Position numbers and translations under genes: made by a program. Source: an uncultured Rhodospirillales bacterium (GTDB lineage Bacteria > Pseudomonadota > Alphaproteobacteria > Acetobacterales > Acetobacteraceae). Taken from it: a DNA stretch of 50,847 nt. Under the pieces are notes generated by a model. That model was not told where the DNA came from. It saw nothing but the letters and a program-made list of their open reading frames with translations, and did not search any database. Each line of letters begins with the position of its first letter. The stretch's first letter is position 1. Of the stretch, positions 10,062 to 18,899 are shown in pieces. Location of the stretch: assembly GCA_903924855.1 (NCBI GenBank), contig CAIYCW010000144.1, forward strand, positions 1 through 50,847. Reading direction: 5' to 3'.

Positions 10062-11054
10062 GTGAAACGCCTCAAAATTTATGTTGTTGCATCTTTTTCG
10101 TGTTTTCTGGCCAGCCCCGCACTGTCTCATGTGAAGTGGTTTGCGCCCTACAATGTCGCGCAAATGCCGCTGCCGCTCGGATGGATGACCAGTCTGGATT
10201 TTGGGATCCTTGTCGTAACCTCCGCAATGGCGCTTTCGGCCGGGGTTGCGATCGAGACAAGCCCGATCGGCCGGTATTTAACGGAGGGTTTGAACCGTCT
10301 GACCAAACCCATCCAGGATCAGGCGCTGACCCTGATACGTGCCTGCTTTGGCGGCTTCTTTGTTGTTCTCTGGGCGCTCGGCAGCTTCATCCTGACGCCC
10401 GAGCTGAAAACAACCTCGGTGATGGTCGGTCTCACGCAGATTATCATTGGCGCCTCCATGATATGGACGCCGACCCTCATTGTCGCATCCGCTGGGATCG
10501 TGGCGCTGTATGGGTTTGCAACGGCTGAATACGGGGTGTTCCACATGATGGACTATCCGATATTCCTGGGATCAGCGGCGTATTTCGCTCTCTCCGCGCT
10601 GGGTTGGCAGACCACACGCACCCGTCCCATCGATGTGCTGCGTGTTGCGGCAGGCATCACCCTGATGTGGGCCTCGGTGGAAAAATGGGCCTATCCTGAC
10701 TGGACTGTTCCGCTCTTGGCGGAGCATCCCGATATGACCATGGGTCTGGACACAAGCTTCTTCATGAAGGCCGCCGGGATGGTGGAGTTCGCCCTTGGCT
10801 CCGCGCTGCTGGGGCCGTCACTGGTCCGGCGGATCTCAGCCATCGCGCTGGCCGTCATTTTTACGGCAGCCATCGCAGGCTTCGGCAAGATAGACGCGAT
10901 CGGGCATTCACCGATCATCATCACGCTTATCATCGTGGCCGCGGACAGCAATCCTGGCCGACGCTGGTCTGCGGATGTTGTGCCGATCCTGTTTCTGATG
11001 GGTCTGGCAGCCACGATCGGCGCCTATTACGGCCTGCACGGCCTGCTGTTTTAA
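10062..11054 (+). CDS. Multi-pass membrane protein, DoxX-like, unknown function
   Basis: A 330-residue protein with an N-terminal signal-like segment (KIYVVASFSCFLASPALS) and about eight further hydrophobic helices. The C-terminal half (VAAGITLMWASVEKWAYPDW ... AAGMVEFALGSALLG) resembles the four-helix DoxX/DoxD fold seen in redox-associated membrane proteins. I do not recognise the full-length family. The start is GTG, with AAGGGA about 6-12 bases upstream. The DNA is visibly less GC-rich than its neighbours and uses AAA, TTT and ATT codons freely. It lies directly after the IS256 remnant, so acquisition by transfer is plausible. Confidence 0.8.
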   Translation: MKRLKIYVVASFSCFLASPALSHVKWFAPYNVAQMPLPLGWMTSLDFGILVVTSAMALSAGVAIETSPIGRYLTEGLNRLTKPIQDQALTLIRACFGGFFVVLWALGSFILTPELKTTSVMVGLTQIIIGASMIWTPTLIVASAGIVALYGFATAEYGVFHMMDYPIFLGSAAYFALSALGWQTTRTRPIDVLRVAAGITLMWASVEKWAYPDWTVPLLAEHPDMTMGLDTSFFMKAAGMVEFALGSALLGPSLVRRISAIALAVIFTAAIAGFGKIDAIGHSPIIITLIIVAADSNPGRRWSADVVPILFLMGLAATIGAYYGLHGLLF

Positions 11055-11079
11055 CGATCGCCGAAACAGCCATCCGTGA

Positions 11080-11634
11080 TCAGCTGGCCTCGCCCTGCAC
11101 CTTGCGGGTGAGTTCCTTGAGTTTCTTGTCGGCATCCTCGGTCTGCGGGTCGAGCGCCAGCAGCTGGCGCCAGGCGGCCAGCGCCGCCCGGCTGTTGCCC
11201 TGCGCGTCCGCGATCTCGGACAGCAGGCGCCAGGCGGCGAAATGGCGCGGCTCGCGGCGCACCGTCTCTTCCAGGTCGTGATAGGCGCCGGCCACGTCGC
11301 CGCGCTGATAGCGCGCGGCACCGCGGCGGTAGAAGGCTTCGGTGAGGTCGGGCGACAAAGTGAGCGCCGCATCGGCATCGGCCAGCGCCGCCTCGCCATC
11401 GCCGCTTTGCAGATGGCGGGCGGCGGCGTTGAGCATCAAGGCCGCGGTGGGGCCGCCGGCCAGCTGCCAGGCCTTCTCGATCCGCACCTCCAGACCGGCG
11501 GCGGCGGCAGGGTCGGTGGCCTCGGACAGTGCGCCCAGCAGCTGGTCCAACTGGGCGCGCTGCTCCGGCGTCTGAAAGACGGTCTGGGCCGCGGCCGGCA
11601 GCACGATCACGGAGGCGAGGAGCAAGGCGCGCAT
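11080..11634 (-). CDS. Exported TPR-repeat protein downstream of glcF
   Basis: A 184-residue protein with a short cleavable signal peptide (MRALLLASVIVLPAAAQ) followed by at least three tetratricopeptide repeats, for example AALADADAALTLSPDLTEAFYR and DLEETVRREPRHFAAWRLLS. TPR arrays are protein-interaction scaffolds; the partner is not known. It is the last gene on the minus strand of the glycolate oxidase cluster, 47 bases after glcF, and converges with the 10062-11054 membrane protein. The start MRALLL was preferred over an upstream ATG at 11664, which would bury the signal peptide behind ten polar residues. A link to glycolate metabolism is positional only. Confidence 0.8.
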   Translation of the reverse strand: MRALLLASVIVLPAAAQTVFQTPEQRAQLDQLLGALSEATDPAAAAGLEVRIEKAWQLAGGPTAALMLNAAARHLQSGDGEAALADADAALTLSPDLTEAFYRRGAARYQRGDVAGAYHDLEETVRREPRHFAAWRLLSEIADAQGNSRAALAAWRQLLALDPQTEDADKKLKELTRKVQGEAS

Positions 11635-11681
11635 GGCCCATGCTGGGCGGGGTGCCGCCCGCAAGGCAAGTTGAAACCGTG

Positions 11682-12989
11682 TCAGCTGGCCCGCCCGGCA
11701 AGCACGGCGGGCTCCGGCCCACCGGCCATCCAGTCCAGCAATTCCACCGTGTGCACCACCGGCCGACCGCCGGAGAGCTGGGTGATGCAGCCAATGTTGC
11801 CGGCGGCGATCAGATCCGGCTCAATCCGGTCGATGTTGGCGAGTTTGCGCGCGCGCAGCTGGCCCGCGATCTCGGGCTGCATCAGGTTGTAGGTGCCGGC
11901 CGAGCCGCAGCAGATATGCGCCTCCGCCGGGATGGCAACCGTGAAGCCCGCCTTGGCCAGCAGGGTTTTCGGCTCCTGGGTGATCTTCTGGCCGTGCTGC
12001 AGGCTGCAGGCGGCGTGATAGGCGACGGTGAGGCCCGGAGTGCCGCGGGTCGGCACGTAGCCGAGGCGGCTTAGATATTCGGTGATGTCGCAGGCCAGCG
12101 CCGAGATGCGGGCGGCCGCCTCGGCCTCCGGCGCGTTGCGGAACATGAAGCCGTAATCCTTCACCGTGGTGCCGCAGCCCGAGGTGTTGATGACGATGGC
12201 ATCCAGCCCGCCTGCCTCGATCTCGGCCGACCAGGCGGCGATGTTGGCACGCGCCGCGTCCATCGCCGGATCGTGCAGGCCCATGTGATGGGTGAGCGCG
12301 CCGCAGCAGCCAGCGCCCTTGGCCACCACCACCTCCACCCCCATGCGGGTGAGGAGGCGGATCGTGGCCTCGTTGATCTGCGGCGCCAGCACCTGCTGGG
12401 CACAGCCGGCGAGCAGCGCCACGCGGGCCCTGCGTGTGCCGATCGCCTCATGCACCTGCGGGCGTTCGACGGAGCTTGGCGCCGGAAGCGAACGCGGCGC
12501 CAGATCGACCATGGCGCGCAGCCGGACGAAGAATGTGCCGCGGCTTGGCAACAGACGGGCCAGCGGGCGCAGCAGGGATGTTGCCTGCAGGGCAAGGCGC
12601 ATGCGGCCCGGCACCGGCAGGACCAGGCGCAGGGCCGCGCGCAGCAGGCGCTCGTGCCAGGGCCTGGCATAGGTGTTCTGGATATAGGTGCGGGCGTGGT
12701 CGATCAGATGCATGTAATCCGTGCCGGAGGGGCACGTGGTCATGCAGGACAGGCAGGACAGGCAGCGATCGACGTGTTTGACCACCTCAGCCGTGGCGGG
12801 GCGGCCGGATTCCAGCATGTCCTTGATCAGGTAGATCCGCCCGCGCGGGGAATCCAGCTCATCACCCAGCAGCAGGAAGGTGGGGCAGGTGGCGGTGCAC
12901 ATGCCGCAATGCACGCAGGTGCGCAGCACCTTGTTGGCAACCTGCGTGTCCGGATCGCGCAGCTGTTCGGCGGTGAAGCTGGTCTGCAT
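11682..12989 (-). CDS. glcF: Glycolate oxidase iron-sulfur subunit
   Basis: Iron-sulfur subunit of the membrane-associated glycolate oxidase GlcDEF, which oxidises glycolate to glyoxylate. Two ferredoxin-type cysteine clusters are visible: CVHCGMCTATCP (Cys 25, 28, 31, 35) and CLSCLSCMTTCP (Cys 76, 79, 82, 86). Two CCG-type domains follow, with GCCGALTHH and CCGSAGTYNL. The length of 435 residues is normal for GlcF. It lies 9 bases after the small membrane protein gene in the same operon as glcD and glcE. It passes electrons from the flavin subunits towards quinone. Confidence 0.95.
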   Translation of the reverse strand: MQTSFTAEQLRDPDTQVANKVLRTCVHCGMCTATCPTFLLLGDELDSPRGRIYLIKDMLESGRPATAEVVKHVDRCLSCLSCMTTCPSGTDYMHLIDHARTYIQNTYARPWHERLLRAALRLVLPVPGRMRLALQATSLLRPLARLLPSRGTFFVRLRAMVDLAPRSLPAPSSVERPQVHEAIGTRRARVALLAGCAQQVLAPQINEATIRLLTRMGVEVVVAKGAGCCGALTHHMGLHDPAMDAARANIAAWSAEIEAGGLDAIVINTSGCGTTVKDYGFMFRNAPEAEAAARISALACDITEYLSRLGYVPTRGTPGLTVAYHAACSLQHGQKITQEPKTLLAKAGFTVAIPAEAHICCGSAGTYNLMQPEIAGQLRARKLANIDRIEPDLIAAGNIGCITQLSGGRPVVHTVELLDWMAGGPEPAVLAGRAS

Positions 12990-12998
12990 CTCGGTGGA

Positions 12999-13268
12999 TC
13001 AGCCGCGCGAGCGCATGGAGAAGACGATGCCGGTCAGCGCTGCCACCACCGCTATCTCCTGCGTCAGGATGCGGGCCTGGTCGTTGAACATCCAGGAATA
13101 GCTGGTGAACACGGCGCCCATCGCGGCGGCCACGAAGATCAGCGAGACCAGGCCGGCCCAGAGCAGCGTCGGCACGCGGCCATGGATGGCGAAGCTGGAC
13201 ACCACGCCCAGCACCACGCCGATGCCGGCGACAATCATGGTGTTTATCGCGTTGAGTTCAAACTGCAT
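12999..13268 (-). CDS. Small three-helix membrane protein between glcE and glcF
   Basis: An 89-residue protein with three hydrophobic segments (about residues 10-30, 33-53 and 65-85) and short basic ends. I do not recognise a named family. It is nested inside the glycolate oxidase operon, 63 bases after glcE and 9 bases before glcF, so it is very likely co-expressed with the enzyme. A membrane anchor or quinone-side partner for the peripheral GlcDEF complex would fit its place and topology, but that is inference. The start MQFELNAI is chosen over an upstream ATG (13304) because the extra residues are not conserved-looking. Confidence 0.75.
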   Translation of the reverse strand: MQFELNAINTMIVAGIGVVLGVVSSFAIHGRVPTLLWAGLVSLIFVAAAMGAVFTSYSWMFNDQARILTQEIAVVAALTGIVFSMRSRG

Positions 13269-13331
13269 GGTGATCTCCGCTCGGGTGCGTGGCGATGGTG
13301 TCACAGAAAGGATGGGTGCGGACAGGCCGTG

Positions 13332-14534
13332 TCATTGCCCGGCCCGCATCCGGCCCGGGTTGAGGATGCATTTCGGGTCGAACGCGGCCTTCACGCGCGC
13401 GGCGATGGCGGCCAGCGGCGCCGGCTCGGGCGGGATCACCGCACAGGCGAGGCGCAGCGCCTCGGGCGCGCGGAACAGGGTCCAGGTGCCGAATTCGGCG
13501 CGCGCGATCTCGCACACCGCCTCATGGGCTGCGGCGGTCGCAGGCCCCGCGATCCAGACCAGCCCACCGCCCCAGTCGAGGAAATACTGCGCCCCGAACT
13601 CGAGTTGCAGCGCGCGGGCCACGCGGGGCCCGGCGGAGGGGCGCACCGAGACGCGCCAGATCGCATCCTGCGGTGCGGCCGGCAGCGGGGCCGCGTCGCG
13701 CACCGCGGACCACAGAGCGCGGCTCGCACCGTCATCGAGGATCTCGGCCGCCCCGAACGGCGCCATGTCGGCGCGCAGCCGGTCGGCGCGATAGGCGACG
13801 GAAGGGGCGAAGTCCTCGATCCGCACCAGGGTGACGCTGCCGCCGAGCCAGGAGACCATCGGCACCATCGAGGCGGCGTCGGCAGGCAGATAGGCAGCCC
13901 CCGAGACGCCATAGGGCGAGCCGAGAGCGGCTGACAGGGCGGCCACGGCGTGTGCTGCGTCCAGCCCGGCGAATGCCAGCGTGGCGCGGCGCTCCGGTGC
14001 CGGCAGCACCTTGATGGTGATCTCGCTCATCACCGCGAGCGTGCCGTGGCTGCCGGTGAGCAGCTTGCACAGGTCCAGCCCGGTGACGTTCTTCAGCACA
14101 CGCCCGCCGGAGCGGATCGCCTCGCCCATGCCGTTGACCGCGCGCACCCCCATCACATGGTCGCGCATCGCCCCCCAGGCGACACGGCGCGGGCCGGACA
14201 GGTTGGTGGCGACGACGCCGCCGATGGTCTGCGGCGTGGTGGCGCCGAGCAGGCGGGAGAAATCCGGCGGTTCGGCGATGATGTGCTGGTTGTTGGAGGC
14301 CAGGGCCGCCTCGATCTCGACGATCGGCGTGCCGGCGCGCGCCGACAGGATCAGCTCGCTCGGGGAATACAGCGTGATGCCGGAGAGCTGGGCGGTGGTG
14401 AGGCTGCGCGCCGCCTGCACCGGGCGCATGGTGGCGGCCTTGCTGCCCTGGCCATAGACCCAGATCGGCTCGGCCGTGTCATGCGCTGCCAGAATGGCTT
14501 CCTGCAGCGCGGTTTCGGTGACCGGGGACATCAT
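13332..14534 (-). CDS. glcE: Glycolate oxidase FAD-binding subunit
   Basis: Second flavin-binding subunit of glycolate oxidase, about 400 residues, somewhat longer than the E. coli protein. It carries a PCMH-type FAD domain in its first half, with the motifs LLGATTPQTIGGVVATNLSGPRR and GSHGTLAVMSEITIKVLP. The C-terminus FDPKCILNPGRM is the characteristic end of GlcD/GlcE proteins. The start codon overlaps the glcD stop in an ATGA arrangement; an in-frame GTG and a further ATG lie adjacent. It pairs with GlcD and GlcF encoded on either side. Confidence 0.93.
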   Translation of the reverse strand: MMSPVTETALQEAILAAHDTAEPIWVYGQGSKAATMRPVQAARSLTTAQLSGITLYSPSELILSARAGTPIVEIEAALASNNQHIIAEPPDFSRLLGATTPQTIGGVVATNLSGPRRVAWGAMRDHVMGVRAVNGMGEAIRSGGRVLKNVTGLDLCKLLTGSHGTLAVMSEITIKVLPAPERRATLAFAGLDAAHAVAALSAALGSPYGVSGAAYLPADAASMVPMVSWLGGSVTLVRIEDFAPSVAYRADRLRADMAPFGAAEILDDGASRALWSAVRDAAPLPAAPQDAIWRVSVRPSAGPRVARALQLEFGAQYFLDWGGGLVWIAGPATAAAHEAVCEIARAEFGTWTLFRAPEALRLACAVIPPEPAPLAAIAARVKAAFDPKCILNPGRMRAGQ

Positions 14535-15988
14535 CACTCGGCCGCCAGTGTCAGGCTTCGCGCGGCCGGAAGCTTCAAGGGGAACACTTTCGATGGGTTG
14601 AGCAGCCAGTCCGGATCGAAGGCGGATTTCACCCGGCGCTGCTGGTCCAGCTCGGTCTCGTTGAACTGCACGGTCATCAGGTCGCGCTTTTCCACGCCCA
14701 CACCATGCTCCCCGGTCAGACAGCCGCCGACCTCGACGCAGAGTTTGAGGATGTCGGCGCCGAAGGTCTCGGCCTTGTGGAAGCTTTCAGGGTCGTTGGC
14801 GTCGAACATGATCAGCGGGTGCAGATTGCCGTCGCCGGCATGGAACACGTTGGCAACGCCCAGGCCGCATTCGGCGCTCATCTCGCCGATCCGGCGCAGC
14901 ACATGGGGCAGCTGCGAGGTGGGGATGGTGCCGTCCATGCAGAGATAATCCGGGCTGATGCGGCCCACGGCGCCAAAGGCGCCCTTGCGGCCCTTCCAGA
15001 TCGCCATGCTCTCCTCGACGGAGTTGGAGACCTTCATGCTGATCGGGTTGAAGCGATCGCAGATGGCGCGGATGCGGCCGAGCAGCTCGTCCTGTTCGGC
15101 GGTGCTGCCTTCGACCTCGATGATCAGCATCGCCTCGGCATCCATCGGGTAGCCGGCATGGGCGAAGGCCTCGCAGGCATGGATGCAGGGCTTGTCCATG
15201 AATTCGAGCGCCACCGGGATGATCCCGGAGCCGATGATGGCATCCACACAGGCGCCGGCCACGTCGATGGCGTCGAAGGCGGCGAGCATGGCGCGCTGGC
15301 CTTCCGGGGAGCGCAGGATGCGCACGGTGACCTCGGTGACGATGGCGAGCTGGCCTTCGCTGCCGGTGATCAAGCCCAGCCAGTCAAGCCCGGCCGCGTC
15401 GCAATGCGCGCCGCCGATCTCGATGATCTGGCCGTCGACGGTGACGATCTTGAGGCCGAGCAGATTGTTGGCGGTGACGCCGTAGCGCAGGCAATGCGCG
15501 CCGCCGGAGTTCATCATCACATTGCCGCCGATCATGCAGGCGAGCTGGCTGGACGGATCGGGGGCGTAGAAGAAGCCCTCGGCGGAGACAGCGTTGGTGA
15601 TGCCGATATTGGTGACGCCGGCCTGCACCACGGCCAGGCGGTCGGCATAGTCGATCTCGAGGATGCGGTTCATCTTCATCAGGCCGAGCACCACCGAATC
15701 GGCCATCGGCAGCGCGCCGCCGGACAGGCTGGTGCCGGCGCCGCGCGGCACCACGCGGATGCCCTCGCGGTGGCAATAGGCCATCACGGCTGCCACCTCC
15801 TCGGTGGTGGTGGGCAGCGCCACGGCAAGCGGCGGCTGGCGGTAGGCGGCGAGGCCGTCTGTCTCGTACGGTTTCAGCCGCAGCGCATCACCGATGACAT
15901 TGCTGGCCGGCAAAATGGCGCGAAGACCGTCCAGGATGGCCGCGCTGCGCGCGAGCACCTCCTGTTTCGGCTCATGCTGGACAATCAC
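14534..15988 (-). CDS. glcD: Glycolate oxidase catalytic FAD subunit
   Basis: FAD-linked 2-hydroxy-acid oxidase subunit, 484 residues from the start proposed here. Visible motifs are PRGAGTSLSGGALP and the FAD loop around GGNVMMNSGGAHCLRYGVTANN, then LFHAGDGNLHP-like FHAGDGNLHPLIMFD. GEHGVGVEKRDL follows, and FDPDWLLNPSKVFP closes the protein. The start is a GTG at 15988 preceded by GGGGAGAG five bases away. An upstream ATG at 16072 would add 28 residues with no family resemblance and no ribosome-binding site. It is the first gene of the glc operon and overlaps glcE. Confidence 0.95.
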   Translation of the reverse strand: MIVQHEPKQEVLARSAAILDGLRAILPASNVIGDALRLKPYETDGLAAYRQPPLAVALPTTTEEVAAVMAYCHREGIRVVPRGAGTSLSGGALPMADSVVLGLMKMNRILEIDYADRLAVVQAGVTNIGITNAVSAEGFFYAPDPSSQLACMIGGNVMMNSGGAHCLRYGVTANNLLGLKIVTVDGQIIEIGGAHCDAAGLDWLGLITGSEGQLAIVTEVTVRILRSPEGQRAMLAAFDAIDVAGACVDAIIGSGIIPVALEFMDKPCIHACEAFAHAGYPMDAEAMLIIEVEGSTAEQDELLGRIRAICDRFNPISMKVSNSVEESMAIWKGRKGAFGAVGRISPDYLCMDGTIPTSQLPHVLRRIGEMSAECGLGVANVFHAGDGNLHPLIMFDANDPESFHKAETFGADILKLCVEVGGCLTGEHGVGVEKRDLMTVQFNETELDQQRRVKSAFDPDWLLNPSKVFPLKLPAARSLTLAAE

Positions 15989-16105
15989 CTTTGCTCTCCC
16001 CGGCGGCCTGTGTGGCTCAGCGTTGATGTGCCGCTGTTTCAGGATTTCGGCAAGATGGCATTGGCGTGACACGCAATGCAGCTGTCACGTGGCGCTCACA
16101 CGGAA

Positions 16106-16137
16106 AGGCCCGGAAGAGGGATCTTCCGAGCCTTTTT
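16106..16137 (-). terminator. Intrinsic terminator downstream of rpmJ
   Basis: Stem AGGCCCGGAAGA (16106-16117) pairs with TCTTCCGAGCCT (16122-16133) with one mismatch and a four-base GGGA loop. It is followed by T-runs on the plus side and a shorter run on the minus side. It lies between rpmJ (minus) and the glcD promoter region, and should insulate the glc operon from rpmJ transcripts. Confidence 0.8.
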
Positions 16138-16194
16138 CGCCGCATCGAGATGCAAACCCGAGGTGCGGGACCGGCAGGACCGGCCCCTGCCGTA

Positions 16195-16320
16195 TCAGCC
16201 CTGGCGGGCCTTCATACGCGGGTTCTTCTTGTTGATGACATAGACGCGCCCACGGCGGCGCACGACGCGGCAATCCTTGTCGCGGGTCTTGGCCGATTTG
16301 AGGCTGTTGCGGATTTTCAT
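16195..16320 (-). CDS. rpmJ: 50S ribosomal protein bL36
   Basis: A 41-residue, highly basic ribosomal protein of the large subunit ([20 protein letters not shown], ending NPRMKARQG). The sequence matches the alphaproteobacterial long-form bL36 that lacks the full zinc-binding CCCH set, keeping only one Cys (CRVV). Length and start agree with the family. It is monocistronic here, away from the S10/spc ribosomal operons, as is usual for this paralogue in alphaproteobacteria. An intrinsic terminator lies downstream. Confidence 0.97.
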   Translation of the reverse strand: MKIRNSLKSAKTRDKDCRVVRRRGRVYVINKKNPRMKARQG

Positions 16321-16470
16321 GACAGGAGGCCTAAAGCTGCGCGGAAACGAGGCGCGGTTGATAGGTGCCAGGCACCGCGCTGTCAATGATGGATCGGCCG
16401 GGCCGCGCGGCGCCGCCCTTGACGCAGGCCGCGAACCGCCGATTGTGCGCGCGAAAATCAGGAGTCCGCC

Positions 16471-16881
16471 ATGGCAGACACATCTCCCAGCACCCGCATC
16501 ACCCTCACCGGCTTCATGCTGTGCTGCTTTGCCGTGGTGGGCCTGGTGGGCGCCTTTGCCACCTTTGCCGCCCCCTTGCCGCTGGAGCGCGCGCTGGCGC
16601 GGGAGGAGGCGCTCGATGCGGCGCAGGCAGCGCTGTCCGGCCCCAACCCGCAGGCGGCCATTCTGGCGCTGAAGGACCGGCTGGACGATTCGGCCGCAAG
16701 CCTGATCCCGCTGCCGGCCGACCCGCTGGCCGCGATCGCCGCTGAACGCGTGGCGATGCGCGCGCGGCAACGCGCCGAGGCGGATGCGGTGGCCTCACGC
16801 ATGCGGCTGATGATCGGCGTGGTGACGGTGATGGCGGCGGCGTTCGGCACGGCGATCACGGGTTTCGCCAGGCGCGGGTGA
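16471..16881 (+). CDS. Hypothetical two-helix membrane protein
   Basis: Unrecognised 136-residue protein. One hydrophobic helix near the N-terminus (about 11-33) and one near the C-terminus (about 113-131) flank a charged, Ala-rich and probably helical stretch ([16 protein letters not shown] ... [12 protein letters not shown]). That layout suggests a small coiled-coil membrane protein whose central region lies on one side of the membrane. It converges with the OxyR gene, whose stop is only two bases away, and there is no obvious operon partner. Confidence 0.75.
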   Translation: MADTSPSTRITLTGFMLCCFAVVGLVGAFATFAAPLPLERALAREEALDAAQAALSGPNPQAAILALKDRLDDSAASLIPLPADPLAAIAAERVAMRARQRAEADAVASRMRLMIGVVTVMAAAFGTAITGFARRG

Positions 16882-16883
16882 CA

Positions 16884-17837
16884 TCAGGCCTGGGGCGCGA
16901 TGTCCTCGGGTTTTGACTGGGTGCCGATGGTGGCGGCCAGCACCGGCGCCAGGGCGCGGTATTCGGCGGCCCGCGCAGCCCCCGGGCGCCAGGCGAAGCC
17001 GAGCGAGCGATAGGCGCCCTCCCCCGCCAGCGGGCGCAGCACGATGCCGGTGCCGGCGGTGAGGCCGGCGCGCACGGCGATCTGCGGCAGCAGGGTGATG
17101 CCAAGCCCGCCCGCCACCATCTGCACCAGCGTGTGCAGGCTGGTGGCGGCGAAATCCTGCTCCGGCCCGGCGCCACGCTGTTCGCCGCGCTCATAGCCGC
17201 AGGCGGACAGCGCCTGGGCGCGCAGGCAATGACCGTCTTCCAGCAGCAGCAGCGTCTCGCTGGCCAGGGCTGCGGCGGTGATCACCTCCTGCTCGGCCAG
17301 GCGGTGGCCGGGCGGCAGGGCGACCATGAAGGCGTCCCGCGCGACGATCAGGGTCTCGGAGCCCTGGCAGGCGCAGGGCAGCGCCAGCAGCACCAGATCG
17401 AGCCGTCCGGCGCCGAGGCCTTCGATCAGGCGCTGCGTGGTGTCCTCCCGCAGGAACAGGCGCAGGGCCGGGAAGGCCTCGCGCAGGGCCGGCATCAGCA
17501 GCGGCAGCAGAAACGGGCTGATGGTGGGGATCACCCCCATGCGCAGCTTGCCGCTCATCGGGGCGCGGGCGGCATCCGCGGTCTCGACCATGGCGGTGAG
17601 GGCTGCGAGGGCGGTGTGGGCGCGGTCCACCAGGTCTCGGCCGAGGGCTGTGAACACCACGCGCTTGCCGGCATCGCGGTCCAGGATGCGGGCATCCATC
17701 TGGCGTTCCAGCGCCAGCAGGCCGGCGGAGAGGGTGCTTTGGGTGACGGCGCAGGCCTCGGCGGCGCGGCCGAAATGCTGATGTTCGGCGAGCGCCGTAA
17801 GATAGCGCAGTTGTTGCGGGGTGGGCAGCGGGATCAT
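16884..17837 (-). CDS. oxyR: OxyR-type peroxide-sensing LysR regulator
   Basis: LysR-family transcriptional regulator of 317 residues. The helix-turn-helix is at about 20-45 (HFGRAAEACAVTQSTLSAGL). The sensor domain contains LEDGHCLRAQALSAC, where Cys204 and Cys213 have the nine-residue spacing of E. coli OxyR Cys199 and Cys208. GLGITLLP near the C-terminus is also OxyR-like. Hydrogen peroxide would form the disulfide and activate antioxidant genes; the ahpC-ahpD pair nearby is the obvious target. The start MIPLPTPQQLRYL is preferred over an ATG four codons upstream. A DUF5672 gene now separates it from ahpC. Confidence 0.9.
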   Translation of the reverse strand: MIPLPTPQQLRYLTALAEHQHFGRAAEACAVTQSTLSAGLLALERQMDARILDRDAGKRVVFTALGRDLVDRAHTALAALTAMVETADAARAPMSGKLRMGVIPTISPFLLPLLMPALREAFPALRLFLREDTTQRLIEGLGAGRLDLVLLALPCACQGSETLIVARDAFMVALPPGHRLAEQEVITAAALASETLLLLEDGHCLRAQALSACGYERGEQRGAGPEQDFAATSLHTLVQMVAGGLGITLLPQIAVRAGLTAGTGIVLRPLAGEGAYRSLGFAWRPGAARAAEYRALAPVLAATIGTQSKPEDIAPQA

Positions 17838-17929
17838 TGAATGGATCAATCAATAAGGATGACTTTGATGAAAGTCACCTTGGGCAGGCGCCGATCCCGG
17901 GTCAAGTGGTGATCAGGCGAGGCCGCCAA

Positions 17930-18814
17930 TCATTCGGTGCCCTCGCCGAAGGTGACGCGGTAGTTGAGCCGTTGAAAGAGGTCGATGACGAAGGGCTCGT
18001 TGTTGATGCTTCGGGCCAGGTTTTCCTTGACTGTGTATTGGATGGTCAAGGGATTGAGGCTGACCAGTCTGCGGTAGCGTGAATGATGCCCGAATATTTT
18101 GATGATATCCATGTCGCCATGAACGAAGGCATCGAGATGCTCGAACGAAAACGCGCGCGCAACCAGCGGCGGGGCGAATGTAAGCCCGTATTGCTCCAGC
18201 TGGTCGCGCATGTTGATGCAAAGCTGGACATCCTCCAGCTGCTCGTAATTTGTCCAGAACAGCTGGTTCTTTTTGTTCAGCGTGGGCGGCGGCAGATCGA
18301 ATTTCATCTGGAATTTGCTGGGCGCTTCCAGCAGGGCCTTCGAGCGCAGGCTGAAGCCGCCATTCATCAGGATCTTGAGCTCGGAATGCGGAATGGCGTT
18401 GTCCACCGACCAGCGATAGTTGGAGTGGTATTGCTGGGTTCCGTCGACATCGCGCCGCGCCAGGTGGGTGGGTGCGCCGATATAGTCGTATTCCAGGAAC
18501 GCCGGATCGAAGGAGGCCTCGTTGAGTATCCATCCATCGTCCTGGACGATCAGGGCGAAGTCGGTCTCGATAAAGTTGTGCAACGCATAGATCACGAAAA
18601 GCGTGTAGTCGAAATATCCAAGCTTGCCGATGGTGACATGCTCAAATTCACCCAGGCAGACCTTCGGGCGATGCGGTGAAATCATCAACGCCCGGGAGCC
18701 CGGCAATTTTTGCTGGGAATGTAAAAGCGCCATCTGCGCCGATACATGATCGCCATCACGGCCGTCGATATGAACAATCGTGATGTTCGAGTGCATGATG
18801 ATCTTGTCGGACAC
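17930..18814 (-). CDS. DUF5672 family protein (glycosyltransferase-like)
   Basis: A 294-residue protein recognised as DUF5672 by IVQDDGWILN, FLEYDYIGAP, MNGGFSLRSKALLE and EDVQLC. The QDDG-type motif and the NGGFSLRS loop resemble nucleotide-sugar glycosyltransferases, and members are often found with polysaccharide genes. The actual sugar and acceptor are unknown, and there is no signal peptide or membrane helix. The DNA is less GC-rich than oxyR and ahpC on either side, and no glycan genes adjoin it. Insertion between the regulator and its target genes is therefore likely. The start MSDKIIMHSN could alternatively be the internal Met seven residues in. Confidence 0.85.
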   Translation of the reverse strand: MSDKIIMHSNITIVHIDGRDGDHVSAQMALLHSQQKLPGSRALMISPHRPKVCLGEFEHVTIGKLGYFDYTLFVIYALHNFIETDFALIVQDDGWILNEASFDPAFLEYDYIGAPTHLARRDVDGTQQYHSNYRWSVDNAIPHSELKILMNGGFSLRSKALLEAPSKFQMKFDLPPPTLNKKNQLFWTNYEQLEDVQLCINMRDQLEQYGLTFAPPLVARAFSFEHLDAFVHGDMDIIKIFGHHSRYRRLVSLNPLTIQYTVKENLARSINNEPFVIDLFQRLNYRVTFGEGTE

Positions 18815-18899
18815 TTCTGGTCTGTGCCGATCGGATAACCAGCAGCAAAATGAATTGTCAATCGGGGATCACCGCGATCGGCCGCGCGGCCGGCGTGCG

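Noticed and set aside
12273..16069. Long plus-strand open frames opposite glcF, glcE and glcD
   Set aside because: Composition (His, Gln, Gly, Asp rich) is that of reverse-complement reading, and the minus-strand genes carry clear family motifs throughout.
16085..16194. Possible riboswitch or small RNA between rpmJ and glcD
   Set aside because: The only structure visible is a simple intrinsic terminator. No conserved riboswitch core could be read.
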